From positions 1 to 64,000 of the forward strand of contig NZ_NPEV01000017.1 of the NCBI RefSeq assembly GCF_003258835.1: a stretch of 64,000 bases of DNA, given 5' to 3'. The notes below the pieces were generated by a model, which was not told the origin of the DNA, made no database searches, and saw only the letters and a program-made list of their open reading frames with translations. The first letter of the stretch is position 1. Every line of letters begins with the position of its first letter. Origin of the DNA: Rhodobium orientis (GTDB lineage: Bacteria > Pseudomonadota > Alphaproteobacteria > Rhizobiales > Rhodobiaceae). Positions 8,047 through 17,655 of the stretch are shown here, piece after piece. The position numbers were made by a program, and so were the translations under genes.

Positions 8047-9069
8047 TCAGGGACTTTGGGGTTGCAGAGATCGATCAATCTTCTGCTGGCGAACGGACTT
8101 CATTTTCCGCTCATTCTGTTTGGCGATGACCCGGCTCACCAGGACGGCGATCAAGAGCATCACGCCGTTGACCACGTCGTACCAGAAGGGGTTCACCGCC
8201 GAAGTGACGAATGCGTTGTGGACCACGGCAAGGAAGATCGCGCCGAGGACGGTGCCGAAGATCGTGCCGCTGCCGCCCATCATGTCGGCGCCACCGATCG
8301 CCACGGATCCGATGGCCTTGAGTTCCGCCATGTTGCCGTGGCCCCAATGGGCGGCGCCGTATTTGGCGGCGGCCATGATGCCTGCGCACCCCGCCAGGAA
8401 CCCGCTCAGCGCATAGATCGCGATCTTCACCCGCGCGACGTCGACGCCGGAATACTTGGCCGCCCGCTCCGATCCGCCGATGAAGTAGATCTGCCGGAAG
8501 AAGCGGTGATGCCCCAGCAGCATTCCGAGCACCACGGCCGCGACCGCGAAGAAGACGATCGGGAAATCCACGCCGAGGATCCGCCCCTGGCCGAGCCAGA
8601 GAAAGCTGTCCGAGAAACCGGAGATGGATCTGCCGTCGGTGATCGCCAGATTGACGCCGCGAAGCGTCAGCAAGGTGCCGAGCGTGACGACCATCGGATG
8701 GACCCGGAACGAGACGATCATGGCGCCGTTGAGCGCACCGATCAGCGCGCAGACCGCAACCGTGATCGCCGCCGCCAGCGGCACCGACAGGCCGACCTCG
8801 ACCATCAGCTTTGCGACCAGGATTTCGCCGAACGCAAAGACCGACGCCACCGAAAGGTCGATCCCTCCCAGAATGATGACGAACGTCATTCCCAGCGCCA
8901 TGATCGCTTCGAAGATCATGTTCATCGCCAGCACCCGCAGGTTCGCTAACGTCACGACGTTTCCGAAAACGGAATGCGTGAACGCCACGATCAGCACCGT
9001 GACGACGATGAGGCCAATATACTGAAGCCAGCTGCCGCTCACTTTGATTTTGGCGAAGTTAATCGACAT
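8047..9069 (-). CDS. CUT2 sugar ABC transporter permease
   Basis: 340 residues with about eight to ten hydrophobic helices and the RbsC/BPD_transp_2 signature segment near TFVIILGGIDLSVAS. It forms the membrane channel of the sugar importer. Its ATG shares one base with the ATPase stop (TGATG), so the two are translationally coupled. A second permease of the same family is encoded on the other side of the ATPase, which suggests a heterodimeric channel. Confidence 0.9.
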   Translation of the reverse strand: MSINFAKIKVSGSWLQYIGLIVVTVLIVAFTHSVFGNVVTLANLRVLAMNMIFEAIMALGMTFVIILGGIDLSVASVFAFGEILVAKLMVEVGLSVPLAAAITVAVCALIGALNGAMIVSFRVHPMVVTLGTLLTLRGVNLAITDGRSISGFSDSFLWLGQGRILGVDFPIVFFAVAAVVLGMLLGHHRFFRQIYFIGGSERAAKYSGVDVARVKIAIYALSGFLAGCAGIMAAAKYGAAHWGHGNMAELKAIGSVAIGGADMMGGSGTIFGTVLGAIFLAVVHNAFVTSAVNPFWYDVVNGVMLLIAVLVSRVIAKQNERKMKSVRQQKIDRSLQPQSP

Positions 9070-10565
9070 CAGACCGCCAGCCCCTCCAGTTCGACCGCCG
9101 CGTTCATGACGTCCTCTTGCGTCAGAACACCGGCCTTGTTGTCCAGGTCGGCAACCACCGTGCCGGAGCGGAAGACCAGCACGCGGTCGCTCATGCCGAG
9201 CACTTCGGGCAGTTCCGAGGAAATGAGAATGATGCTGCAGCCGGCATTCGCCAGTTCGCGCAGCTTCTTGTGAATCTGCGCCTTGGCGCCGACATCGACG
9301 CCGCGCGTCGGCTCATCGACGATCAGGACCTTCGGATCGGCGTTGAGCGATTTCGCCAAAAGAATCTTCTGCTGGTTGCCGCCCGACAGGCTGAGGATCG
9401 TCGCCGACGGCCGCTTGGGACGGATGTCCATTTCCGTGACGTAGCGCCAGGTCGCCTCTCGCATGGCCTTGCGGTTTTCCATTCCGAACCGCGCCTCGCG
9501 ATCGAGCACGCAGGAGCTCACGTTGAGCACCATGTCGTAGTCGAGGAACAGGCCGCTTCCCTTGCGATCCTCGGACAGATAGACGATGCCGTGCCCCAGA
9601 GCCTCGTGCGGCGAGTTCAGCTCGATCGGCTTTCCGTTCAGCTCGAACCGGCCCGAGGCCCGCTTGCGCGCATTGATCAGCGCCAGCATCGCCTCCGTTC
9701 GGCCGGCGCCGATCAGTCCGGCCATGCCGAGGATCTCACCCCGTCGAAGATCGAAATTGACGTCCTTGACCGCACCGAACAGGGCCAGGTCCCTGCAGGA
9801 GAAGACGACGTCCCCGACGCTCGCGCTGCGCTCCGGATAGAGCTTGCTCAGCGACCGGCCGACCATCAGCGATATGATCTCGTCCGAACTCGCTTCCGCA
9901 GTCAGCCGCGTGCCGACGTTGCGGCCATCGCGCAGGACCGTGACGTGATCCGAAATCTCAAAGAGCTCATTGAGCTTGTGCGAGATGAAGACGATCGCCA
10001 GTCCTGAATCCCGGAGATCGCGCACGACCTGGAACAGCTCGTCGATTTCCTTCTCCGACAGGGAGGATGTCGGCTCATCCATGAAGATGAGCTTGGCATT
10101 CAGCACGACGGATTTGGCCACCTCGACCAGCTGCTGCATGCCTATGCTGAGGCTGCCGGCGAGCGCGCGCGGATTGATGTCGACCTGCATCCGGTCGAAG
10201 ACCGCCTGGCACCTGGCATACATCGCGTTCCAGTCGTTGAAACCGAAACGGTTGGTGATCTCGCGCCGGAGGAAGATGTTCTCCGCAACGGTGGCCTGGG
10301 GCACGATGCTCAGTTCCTGGTGAACCACGCTGATGCCTGCGCTCATTGCCTCCAGCGGATTGTCGAAGGACACGGTGTCGCCGTCGAAGACCACCTTGCC
10401 GGTATCCCGCTGGAGATTTCCCGACAGGATATTGACCAGGGTCGACTTGCCGGCGCCGTTCTCCCCGATCAGGGCGTGGACCTGTCCGGCTTTGACGTCG
10501 AAATTGACGTCTTCCAGAACCCTGTTGCCGAAGAATGATTTGTTGATCCCGGTCGCCTGCAGCAT
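9069..10565 (-). CDS. CUT2 sugar ABC transporter, double ATPase
   Basis: 498 residues from the ATG at 10565 (MLQATGINKSFF). Two fused ABC cassettes are visible. The first has Walker A GENGAGKST, signature LSIGMQQ and Walker B FMDEPTSS. The second has the modified GLIGAGRTE in place of Walker A, signature LSGGNQQ and VDEPTRGVD. This is the RbsA/XylG/MglA pattern, in which the second site is usually weak or inactive. The protein energises sugar import from the cytoplasmic side. It starts 4 bases after the upstream permease stop and overlaps the downstream permease. Confidence 0.92.
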   Translation of the reverse strand: MLQATGINKSFFGNRVLEDVNFDVKAGQVHALIGENGAGKSTLVNILSGNLQRDTGKVVFDGDTVSFDNPLEAMSAGISVVHQELSIVPQATVAENIFLRREITNRFGFNDWNAMYARCQAVFDRMQVDINPRALAGSLSIGMQQLVEVAKSVVLNAKLIFMDEPTSSLSEKEIDELFQVVRDLRDSGLAIVFISHKLNELFEISDHVTVLRDGRNVGTRLTAEASSDEIISLMVGRSLSKLYPERSASVGDVVFSCRDLALFGAVKDVNFDLRRGEILGMAGLIGAGRTEAMLALINARKRASGRFELNGKPIELNSPHEALGHGIVYLSEDRKGSGLFLDYDMVLNVSSCVLDREARFGMENRKAMREATWRYVTEMDIRPKRPSATILSLSGGNQQKILLAKSLNADPKVLIVDEPTRGVDVGAKAQIHKKLRELANAGCSIILISSELPEVLGMSDRVLVFRSGTVVADLDNKAGVLTQEDVMNAAVELEGLAV

Positions 10566-10569
10566 GGCC

Positions 10570-11592
10570 CTACCCCCGCTGCCGGATGGTGCGCAGGGCA
10601 TCGATGCCGACGGCCACGATCAGGACCACGCCGACCGTGGCCTGCTGCCAGTTCGGATCGCCGTTCAGAAGAATGAAGCCGTTGCCGATGAGCGCGAGCA
10701 GCAGAACGCCAAGGAAGGTGCCGAAAATGCTGCCCGATCCGCCGAAGAAGCTGGCGCCGCCGATGACCGCCGCCGCGATGGCCCGCATTTCGGCGGTAAT
10801 GCCGTAATTGGCGTAGCCGATCTTGTTCGCCGACGTCATCAGCAGCGCGGCGATCCAGACGAAGAACGCCGAGATCATATAGGCGGCGATGGTCAGGCGT
10901 TCGACCTGGATACCGGACAGCTTGGCGGCCTCGGCGTTTTGCCCGATGAAGAACAGCCGTCTGAGCGGCACCCAGTTCGACAGCAGGATGCCGAAGACGA
11001 GGGTCGCCGTCAGCGTGATGATCAAAAGGACCGGCACGCCATAGCTGGCATCCCCGATCTGAAGGACGAATTCATGGCGGGCGAACCTGGAAAACCAGCG
11101 CGGTGCCGTCGGGAAGGAAATGTACTGCCCGGTCGTGAGCACGGTCGCGACGCCGCGCGCCGCCGTCATCATCGCCAGGGTCACCAGGAACGGCAGGATG
11201 CCGATCCGGACGATGAAAAAGCCGTTGGTGAAGCCGCAAAGCAGAGCGACCAACAGACCGCCCGTGACCGACGGCAGCACGGGCATGCCGGCCCGCAACA
11301 GCAGCGCCATCACCACCGAGCTCAAGGCCATCACCGCGCCGACGGAAAGGTCCAGCCCGCGCACGATCAGAACCGTCGTCATGGCGATCGCCAGAAGCAG
11401 GTCGTAGGACATCAAGGACAGCACGGCCTTGAAATTGATCCAGGACAGGAAGGTGTCCGGTCGCATGATGCCGAGACCGATGACGACCACGGCATTGATG
11501 GTCAGCAGCCAGAACTGACGACTTGAAAGCACGGATCGGAAGGGAATTTTCATCCCCTTGTCCTTGTCGACAAGTGCTTGCGCACTGCTCAT
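10570..11592 (-). CDS. CUT2 sugar ABC transporter permease
   Basis: 340 residues. A charged N-terminus (~20 residues) is followed by multiple membrane helices and the family segment VLIVRGLDLSVGAVMA. It is paralogous to the permease at 8047-9069 and should pair with it around the double ATPase. The zinc dehydrogenase gene lies 68 bases upstream, in the same direction. Confidence 0.9.
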   Translation of the reverse strand: MSSAQALVDKDKGMKIPFRSVLSSRQFWLLTINAVVVIGLGIMRPDTFLSWINFKAVLSLMSYDLLLAIAMTTVLIVRGLDLSVGAVMALSSVVMALLLRAGMPVLPSVTGGLLVALLCGFTNGFFIVRIGILPFLVTLAMMTAARGVATVLTTGQYISFPTAPRWFSRFARHEFVLQIGDASYGVPVLLIITLTATLVFGILLSNWVPLRRLFFIGQNAEAAKLSGIQVERLTIAAYMISAFFVWIAALLMTSANKIGYANYGITAEMRAIAAAVIGGASFFGGSGSIFGTFLGVLLLALIGNGFILLNGDPNWQQATVGVVLIVAVGIDALRTIRQRG

Positions 11593-11660
11593 CGCTTCCT
11601 CTCCCGTCCCCGCACACGTGCCGGACTTCAGTCGTTTTCGCGGTTTTTAACGAACCGCTT

Positions 11661-12686
11661 TTACAGAACGATCATCGCTTTCATCGTCTTGTCCGGGTTC
11701 TGGTCTATGTATTCATACGCCTGCATGTAGTCGTCGAACGGAAACCGGACCGAAACGAGCGGAGACAGGCGTACTTTTTCTTGCCGGATAAGCTCTATGG
11801 CACCCAGATAATCTTCGTGTTTGTACATCAGGGTGCCTTTTAGAACGATTTCCCGGTCGCCCAGAACGGCCATGTCGATCTTCGGCCTGTCGCCGTAGAC
11901 CGCGACGGCAACGATCGTCCCGCCCTTGGCCACCAGTTGAACGGTGGTGTCGAGCGCCGATTCCACGCCCGCCACTTCGAAGGCCACGTCAAATCGGGAC
12001 GGACCGAAAACCTGCTCGACAACGTCGGCAATGTCGCTGGTCTTGGGATTGACGACCTTGGCGATACCGCACTCCCGGACCTTTTCCAGCCGGTAGTCGC
12101 TCACGTCGCTGATCAGGACGTTGCCGCCCCTGGCCTGGGCCACCTGGGCGATCAGGTTGCCGATCGTGCCGGCGCCGGTAACCAGAACGTTCTTTCCCGA
12201 CAGCGGGCCGGCCCGCGATACCGAATGGACCGCCACGGCCAGCGGCTCGATCAAGGCGCCGATTTCGGCGCTCATCGTCTGCGGCAGCGGGATGACCATG
12301 TCCTGCGGGAAGGTGACGTAGTCCTGCGCCACGCCGGGCACCTGGAAGCCGCGCACCTTCAACGCGTCGCAGATATTGAAATCGCCGCGGCGGCACGGAT
12401 CGCATTCGCCGCAGAACACCTGCGGCAATGCCGTTGCAAACGTACCGATCGGGAATTTCTCCGCATCCACCTTCGCGCCGACGGCGACGATTTCGGCGGA
12501 AAACTCGTGCCCCTGAATGACCGGATAGGACGTGAACGGATGCTTGCCATGATTGACATGGATGTCGGACCCGCAAACCCCGATATGGGAGACGCGCAGC
12601 AGGATCTCGTCGTCGCCCGGCGCCGGGACCTCAATGTCGTCCCGGAACTGGATCCTGCCCGGCTGAACCATCGTTGCTTGGCGCAT
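11661..12686 (-). CDS. Zinc-dependent medium-chain (polyol/sugar) dehydrogenase
   Basis: 341 residues from the ATG at 12686, preceded by GAGGA. GVCGSD and GHEF hold the catalytic zinc Cys and His-Glu, the four Cys of CGECDPCRRGDFNIC bind structural zinc, and VTGAGTIGN is the NAD(P) Rossmann loop. This is the sorbitol/L-iditol/threonine dehydrogenase branch of the MDR superfamily, oxidising a secondary alcohol of a polyol or sugar to a ketone. It lies between the mutarotase and the transporter genes, so it probably acts on the imported compound or its first product. The exact substrate is not determinable from sequence. Confidence 0.88.
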   Translation of the reverse strand: MRQATMVQPGRIQFRDDIEVPAPGDDEILLRVSHIGVCGSDIHVNHGKHPFTSYPVIQGHEFSAEIVAVGAKVDAEKFPIGTFATALPQVFCGECDPCRRGDFNICDALKVRGFQVPGVAQDYVTFPQDMVIPLPQTMSAEIGALIEPLAVAVHSVSRAGPLSGKNVLVTGAGTIGNLIAQVAQARGGNVLISDVSDYRLEKVRECGIAKVVNPKTSDIADVVEQVFGPSRFDVAFEVAGVESALDTTVQLVAKGGTIVAVAVYGDRPKIDMAVLGDREIVLKGTLMYKHEDYLGAIELIRQEKVRLSPLVSVRFPFDDYMQAYEYIDQNPDKTMKAMIVL

Positions 12687-12761
12687 TTTCCTCGATGCCC
12701 TTCTTTTTCTTGCGGTCTTGCCGAATGACGGCTCCCGGCCCCGCAAGTGTTGCAGGAGGCG

Positions 12762-13190
12762 CTAGTAGACGCCCTTTTTGAGCAGCAAGTTTCCGTACTT
12801 GACGACAGATCCGGTCACGACGACGCAGAAAGCCAGACGCGCTCGCGCGTAGAAATCGTGGCGATCTTGCAGGAACGTCGTTTCCGGAAGGCCGGAATCG
12901 TATTTGTCGATCACCGACCGGTATTTGCTTTCCAGTTCCGGATCCTCGACATCGTCTTGCGGCGGCGCGACCATGACGATGGAATCCTCGACATAGGTGT
13001 CGATCGGAAAGAGCGGCAGGACGGCCTCGAGCAGGCGCGGGATCTCCACCCCGTCGAGCCTGATGACGCGCTGGCCGATGCTGTGCGCGGGAAACAGCGC
13101 GTCGGAGAAGACGATTTCATCGCCATGTCCCATCTGCGCCAGGACGTGGAGCAGGTCGGGGGGGATCAGCGGAGAGATGCCGCGCAGCAT
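12762..13190 (-). CDS. fucU: RbsD/FucU-family sugar mutarotase
   Basis: 142 residues beginning MLRGISPLIPPDLLHVLAQM, with the GHGDEIVFSDALFPAHS block characteristic of L-fucose mutarotase (FucU). The catalytic His of GHGD is present. The enzyme interconverts alpha and beta anomers of a free sugar in the cytoplasm. It sits 12 bases after an iron alcohol dehydrogenase related to lactaldehyde reductase, a FucO-like pairing that hints at L-fucose or another 6-deoxy sugar. No fucose isomerase, kinase or aldolase is in this operon, so the substrate remains open. Confidence 0.85.
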   Translation of the reverse strand: MLRGISPLIPPDLLHVLAQMGHGDEIVFSDALFPAHSIGQRVIRLDGVEIPRLLEAVLPLFPIDTYVEDSIVMVAPPQDDVEDPELESKYRSVIDKYDSGLPETTFLQDRHDFYARARLAFCVVVTGSVVKYGNLLLKKGVY

Positions 13191-13202
13191 TGCCGTCGCT
13201 CC

Positions 13203-14339
13203 TCAATAGACCGCTTCGACGATGGCGCGCATGTCCTCGGCGCTGGTGACGCGGGGATTGGCCTGGTAGTCCGGCAGCACCATGCACTGCGCCGCCAGCG
13301 CGTCGAGGTCCGAGGCCTTGGCGCCGAAATCGCGCAGGCGTTTCCTGAGGCCGATCCGCTCGAGGAACGTTTCGATCGCGTCCTGGGGCGAGGCTGCCGC
13401 CGGCGCCAGCGATTGCCTCAGCAGTTCGAAGGCGTCCGGCGCCGCGGCCAGGGTGTATTTGACGAACTCGGGATAGACGATCGCCAGCGCCTGGCCATGG
13501 GCGATGTTCGGATAGAAGCCGCCGACGGCCATGCCGATGCCATGCGGCAGCGTCACCCCGGCATTGGCGATGCACATGCCGGCCAGCGTATCGGCCAGGG
13601 CCATCTGGGTTCTGGCCTCGAGATTTCCGGGGTCTTCGAGCACGACCGGCAGACACTGACCGACCAGCCCGACCGCCTCCCTCGCCAACGTCCTGACAAT
13701 CGGGCTGGTGTTGGCGTGGATGTAGCTTTCGAACGCATGGGTGAAGACGTCGAAACCGGTGGGTGCGCTCACCGCGGCCGGCGCCGTGACCATCAGGCTC
13801 GGATCGACGATGGCGAGATCCGGGAAGATCCGCTCGTTGAAGATCGCGGATTTGTAGCGCTCGTCCTCGTTCGTGAAGACACTCACCTGCGTCACATGCG
13901 AGCCCGTGCCCGACGTGGTCGGGATGGCGACGATCGGCAGGGTCTTGTCGGTGGGCTGGGTGTCGCTGCTCCAGATGTAGCTCCACAAGGAGCTGCCATG
14001 GGTCGCGCCGACGGCAATGGCCTTGGCCGTGTCCATCACGGATCCGCCGCCGAACCCCACCACGACATCGACACCCGTTTCCCTGGCGAACCGGCTCCCG
14101 GCTTCGACGGAAGAAAGCGTCGGGTTTGGCACGACGCCATCGAAGACGGACACGGTCATGTCCGCGTCCTCAAGGCTCTTCTTCAGGATGGCGAAGGACG
14201 GCTGCAGATAGGGCTTCACCGTCATGCTGACCACCAGGGCCCGCTTGCCGAACGGACGCGTGAGCGTTCCGGCATCGCCGAGGGCATTTACTCCGAAGTG
14301 GAGCTTGGTGGGAACGTGGTAGGAAAACGTTCCGAGCAT
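13203..14339 (-). CDS. Iron-containing alcohol dehydrogenase (FucO/lactaldehyde reductase-like)
   Basis: 378 residues from the ATG at 14339, preceded by GGAGG. The NAD-binding GGGS motif (VVGFGGGSVMDTAKA) and the metal-binding His region (NAGVTLPHGIG, then AHGQALAIVYP) are intact, so this is a group III Fe-ADH. The family reduces aldehydes such as lactaldehyde or oxidises short diols. It is the first gene of the leftward operon, divergent from a ROK regulator. Together with the FucU-type mutarotase it suggests metabolism of a deoxy sugar that yields an aldehyde. Confidence 0.88.
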   Translation of the reverse strand: MLGTFSYHVPTKLHFGVNALGDAGTLTRPFGKRALVVSMTVKPYLQPSFAILKKSLEDADMTVSVFDGVVPNPTLSSVEAGSRFARETGVDVVVGFGGGSVMDTAKAIAVGATHGSSLWSYIWSSDTQPTDKTLPIVAIPTTSGTGSHVTQVSVFTNEDERYKSAIFNERIFPDLAIVDPSLMVTAPAAVSAPTGFDVFTHAFESYIHANTSPIVRTLAREAVGLVGQCLPVVLEDPGNLEARTQMALADTLAGMCIANAGVTLPHGIGMAVGGFYPNIAHGQALAIVYPEFVKYTLAAAPDAFELLRQSLAPAAASPQDAIETFLERIGLRKRLRDFGAKASDLDALAAQCMVLPDYQANPRVTSAEDMRAIVEAVY

Positions 14340-15052
14340 GCCGGCCTCCTTGCTAGTTTGTTTTTTTATGAACTTACTCCAAAAGATTCGCTTTGTCACT
14401 AGCCGCAATCAGCCCATCTCGCGATCGGGAGACAATGTCGCAGAAACTCTTTTTTCTCCAATTTTTTCAATATTTTGTACCGGATCACAACCGGCGGTCG
14501 GTCGCCGCCCGAGCCACGCCTCGCCGACCGGAGCCAACGCGCACCCCAGCGCGATTCTGGTTTGCATATTTCATGAATATTCCGCTCGCCAAGACGCCGC
14601 GGGCGTCGCCAAGGACGACGACGATGCTCCGGGAACGGCCAAGCATGCCGTCCGACAACGCGCTTCGGCCAAAGGCGGCGGCGGCCGACCACGCCCGTGC
14701 CCTTCATTGCCGCGTGTTGTCGCAAAGCCCCCGCCAAAGCCCGCTTCGGGATGCTCCGGCATGCGCCGTCCCGTCAGCCGGAGAGATCCAGCCATTCGCG
14801 TGAGCAGACTCCGACCGCCCCAGAATGCGCGCTTGACGGCAAATGGACGACGCGCCCGGCACCGCTCCGGGCCGCAGCCAGGTCTCTCGGAACAGCGGCA
14901 GAATCGCCCGCCCCCTCAGCCGGTTCAGCCGTCCGAAAGCGTTTATTCACAAAGTAAAATTTCTTTGACACCGTACGGAGAACGCTCTATTTCAAGCGGT
15001 CGGCAGTGACCCAGGCCAACCTGCCCGTCGAATTGAATTGAAAGCCATCCGG
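14340..15052. other. Divergent intergenic region, iron-ADH operon / ROK regulator
   Basis: About 700 bases without a supported gene. The AT-rich edges should hold the two promoters. Similar imperfect palindromes lie at each edge: CAAAAGATTCGCTTTG at about 14380-14395 and CAAAGTAAAATTTCTTTG at 14950-14967. Both are candidate ROK binding sites. The GC-rich middle part has nothing recognisable. Confidence 0.4.
14950..14993 (+). promoter_or_regulatory. Candidate promoter and operator of the ROK gene
   Basis: TTGACA at 14965-14970, a 17-base spacer and TATTTC at 14988-14993 form a plausible sigma-70 promoter 60 bases before the ATG. The imperfect palindrome 14950-14967 overlaps the -35 box, a position that would allow repression. 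Confidence 0.4.
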
Positions 15053-16219
15053 ATGCCGCCCGAAGCAAAAAAGCCAAGTCATCGGCTTACGGCTCTGAAC
15101 ATAATTCGCGACAAGGGCGTTATCAGTCGAACCGAGCTCGCACGGCTGATGAAACTGAGCAAGCCCAAGATCACCCTGATTTCCCAGGAGCTGATCGACG
15201 CCGGCCTCATCGAGGTGACCGGGCAAGGGGAATCGACGTCGAATGGCGGACGCAAGCCGACCCTGCTGTCGTTGCGCAAGGCCTATCCCAAGGTGGTCAT
15301 CGGGGTCGATATCGGCACCTATAATCTGAGAATCGCTTGTGGATACCTGAGCGGGGAGCACCAGCTCTACCGGACGGAAAAGACCAATCGCAGCCAGTTC
15401 CCGAATTCCATCCTGCGCCAGGCGTCCAATGCCATCCTGGAATTGATGCGCGATCACGGCCTTGCGCGCGACGACGTCGTCTGTGTCGGCGTCTCCATCG
15501 GCGGCCTCGTCGACAGCGACTCCGGCCGGGTTGTCTATTCCCCCAATTTCAAATGGGAGAATGTCGAACTCGCAAAGCTCCTCAGCGAGCAGGTGGAGCT
15601 GCCCGTTTACGTCGAGAATTGCACCAAGACGATGGCCCTCGGCGATCTGTTCTATGACAAGCTGACGAATTCCGACGTCGCGTTGTTCGTCAATCACGGC
15701 TTCGGCGTCGGCTCGGCCGTCGTCCGCAACAGGCAACTCGTGCCCGGCTATTGCGAGCTCGGACACATCACGATGCATAGCGGCAAAGAGGTCATCTGCT
15801 ATTGCGGCAAGAACAACTGCCTGGAAACCCAGGCATCCGGCTGGGCGATCGAATGGATGGCGATGGATCGCCTGGACAAGGAGCTTTCGGCGCAGGAAGT
15901 CGCCGAACTCGCGGCAACCGGAAATGAGGTCGCCCGGGACATCTATCAGCACGTCGGCCACTATCTCGGCGAAGCCATCGCCGCCAGCGCCAATCTGCTG
16001 AGCCCCGATTACATCATTGTCGCAGGCGGCATCAGCCAGGCCAGCGATTGGTACCAGGACGCCCTGGAAGAAGCCTTCCAGGCGAACACGATGCGCTTCA
16101 TCTACGACAAGGCCAGAATTGTCTTCTCCGATTGCAAGAACGAAAGCGCGATCCGGGGCATAATCAAGCTGGCGCTGACAAAGGGCATCTTCATGTCCGA
16201 AGCGACCGTCAGCCGGTAA
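15053..16219 (+). CDS. ROK-family transcriptional regulator
   Basis: About 388 residues from the ATG at 15053; a TTG at 15038 is an alternative start, and neither has a strong ribosome binding site. Residues ~10-65 form a winged helix (HRLTALNIIRDKGVISRTEL...). The rest is a ROK sugar-kinase-like domain with VIGVDIGTYN and the zinc motif CYCGKNNCLE. Such proteins (NagC/Mlc/XylR type) bind a sugar or sugar phosphate and release or change DNA binding. Its divergence from the iron-ADH/CUT2 operon makes that operon the likely target. Confidence 0.88.
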   Translation: MPPEAKKPSHRLTALNIIRDKGVISRTELARLMKLSKPKITLISQELIDAGLIEVTGQGESTSNGGRKPTLLSLRKAYPKVVIGVDIGTYNLRIACGYLSGEHQLYRTEKTNRSQFPNSILRQASNAILELMRDHGLARDDVVCVGVSIGGLVDSDSGRVVYSPNFKWENVELAKLLSEQVELPVYVENCTKTMALGDLFYDKLTNSDVALFVNHGFGVGSAVVRNRQLVPGYCELGHITMHSGKEVICYCGKNNCLETQASGWAIEWMAMDRLDKELSAQEVAELAATGNEVARDIYQHVGHYLGEAIAASANLLSPDYIIVAGGISQASDWYQDALEEAFQANTMRFIYDKARIVFSDCKNESAIRGIIKLALTKGIFMSEATVSR

Positions 16220-16454
16220 GGAAATCCATCCCCGAAAAGTCCGCCGAATTTCCGGCGCTGCACGAGCGACGCGGCCGCAAGGAACGCCGCGTTACCCCCG
16301 CCGGCATGTATTGACCGGCGCCACTCAACGCACCGGCGTCGCCGGCCATCGCGCAAGGACCGACCCTGCACTAAGACCTCCACGGGCGCATTGAGCCCGG
16401 CACGCGCACGCCTTTTTCGAAGGGGGCTGTCGCGCCGTGCCCGAACGCACTTCG

Positions 16455-17462
16455 TCACCGGTTTGCGAGGATAACGGGCGGTATCTTGATCAGGATGCCG
16501 GGATCGACCTCGTCCTTGTCGATGATCTCGAACAGCGCCGTGATCATTGTCGGGACGTCCTGGCGCGCCATTGCAATGTTGGGAGAGATCAGGGCTGCGA
16601 ACGGATCCCAGTCGAAGCATCCGAATGCCAGGTCCCGCAGGCGCTCCAGGCCGTTCTTGCCGAACCAGTTCATGACGCCTTCCAGCGCGATCGTGGAGTT
16701 CACGAAGATGCCCGGCGGCATGTCGTGCGTTTCCAGATAGCCCTCGACGGCCGCCGCCGCCTTTGCCGCGGCATAGCCGCATGCCAGCACGTTGCCGGGC
16801 TCCGCGGGACTTCCCGCCGCTTCGATGGCGTCGGAAAACCCCCGGATGCGCTCCATCGTGTTGTGGTCGCTCGGCCGGCCGCCGACGAACAGCAGCCGGC
16901 GCGGGTCGCCATCGCGCGACCGCACCTCGGCAACCAGCCTGTTCGTCAGTTCCAGCGCTCCCTGGTAGTTGTCGGAAATCACCGAAGGCGCCAGGGATCC
17001 GGGCAGGTCGAAATTGTAGGTCGGCACCCCGCGCGCCCGGCAGATCTCGGCAATGCTGTCCGGATCGGTGGCGCCGGTACACACGATCCGCTCGACCCGG
17101 TAGCTGAGCAGCGTCTTCACGGCCTCGACCTCGATAGCCGGATCGCGCAACGTCGAGGAGACGACCGGGAACAGGCCCCGCGCCCGCGCCTCGCGCTCGA
17201 AGGTCTGCGAGATGGAGCTGAAATAGCGGTTGTCGTGCATGGGCACGATCATGCCGATGATCCGCGAGCGCTCCTTGCGCAGGGCGCTGGCCTGCAGGTT
17301 GATGGCATAGCCCATGTCGCGGGCCAGCCGCTGGATCTCCTCCGCCCGCGCCTCGCTGATCCGCCGCGCCTTCCACGATCCGTTCATGACGGCGCCAACC
17401 GTGCTCGGCGACGTGCCGGCCCGCTTGGCGATATCGTAGATCGTGACGTGCTTTCGCTGCAT
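16455..17462 (-). CDS. LacI-family transcriptional regulator
   Basis: 335 residues from the ATG at 17462. The N-terminal MQRKHVTIYDIAKRAGTSPS helix-turn-helix is followed by the hinge and a periplasmic-binding-like effector domain (RIIGMIVPMHDNRYFSS). The HTH has GAVMNGSW at the usual hinge-helix position. It is divergent from a CUT2 transporter/FGGY-kinase operon, with three near-identical 20-base palindromes in between, so it almost certainly represses that operon and itself until the sugar binds. The open frame extends further upstream, but that part is antisense to the binding-protein gene and is not used. Confidence 0.92.
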   Translation of the reverse strand: MQRKHVTIYDIAKRAGTSPSTVGAVMNGSWKARRISEARAEEIQRLARDMGYAINLQASALRKERSRIIGMIVPMHDNRYFSSISQTFEREARARGLFPVVSSTLRDPAIEVEAVKTLLSYRVERIVCTGATDPDSIAEICRARGVPTYNFDLPGSLAPSVISDNYQGALELTNRLVAEVRSRDGDPRRLLFVGGRPSDHNTMERIRGFSDAIEAAGSPAEPGNVLACGYAAAKAAAAVEGYLETHDMPPGIFVNSTIALEGVMNWFGKNGLERLRDLAFGCFDWDPFAALISPNIAMARQDVPTMITALFEIIDKDEVDPGILIKIPPVILANR

Positions 17463-17525
17463 TGCGTCGGATGTCCTTACCGTCCGGACAGGTGCCCTAC
17501 CCGACAAATAGCCGCAACAGGAAAA

Positions 17526-17594
17526 TTGCACAATCGATAGCGCAGCCCCTTGCACAATCGATGGTTCGGAGGTATTGCACCATCGATAGCGCAA
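17526..17594. promoter_or_regulatory. Three phased LacI-type operators
   Basis: Palindromes of the form TTGCRC-N-ATCGAT-N-GYGCAA lie at 17526-17545, 17550-17569 (right half degenerate) and 17575-17594 (best copy, TTGCACCATCGATAGCGCAA). They are 24-25 bases apart, so all three lie on nearly the same helix face. They sit between the divergent LacI gene and the transporter operon. Confidence 0.8.
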
Positions 17595-17655
17595 CATCGA
17601 CGCGCTATGGCAAAGAAAAATGATCGGGGCCGCCAACGGTCCCAGGGAGGTAGAG

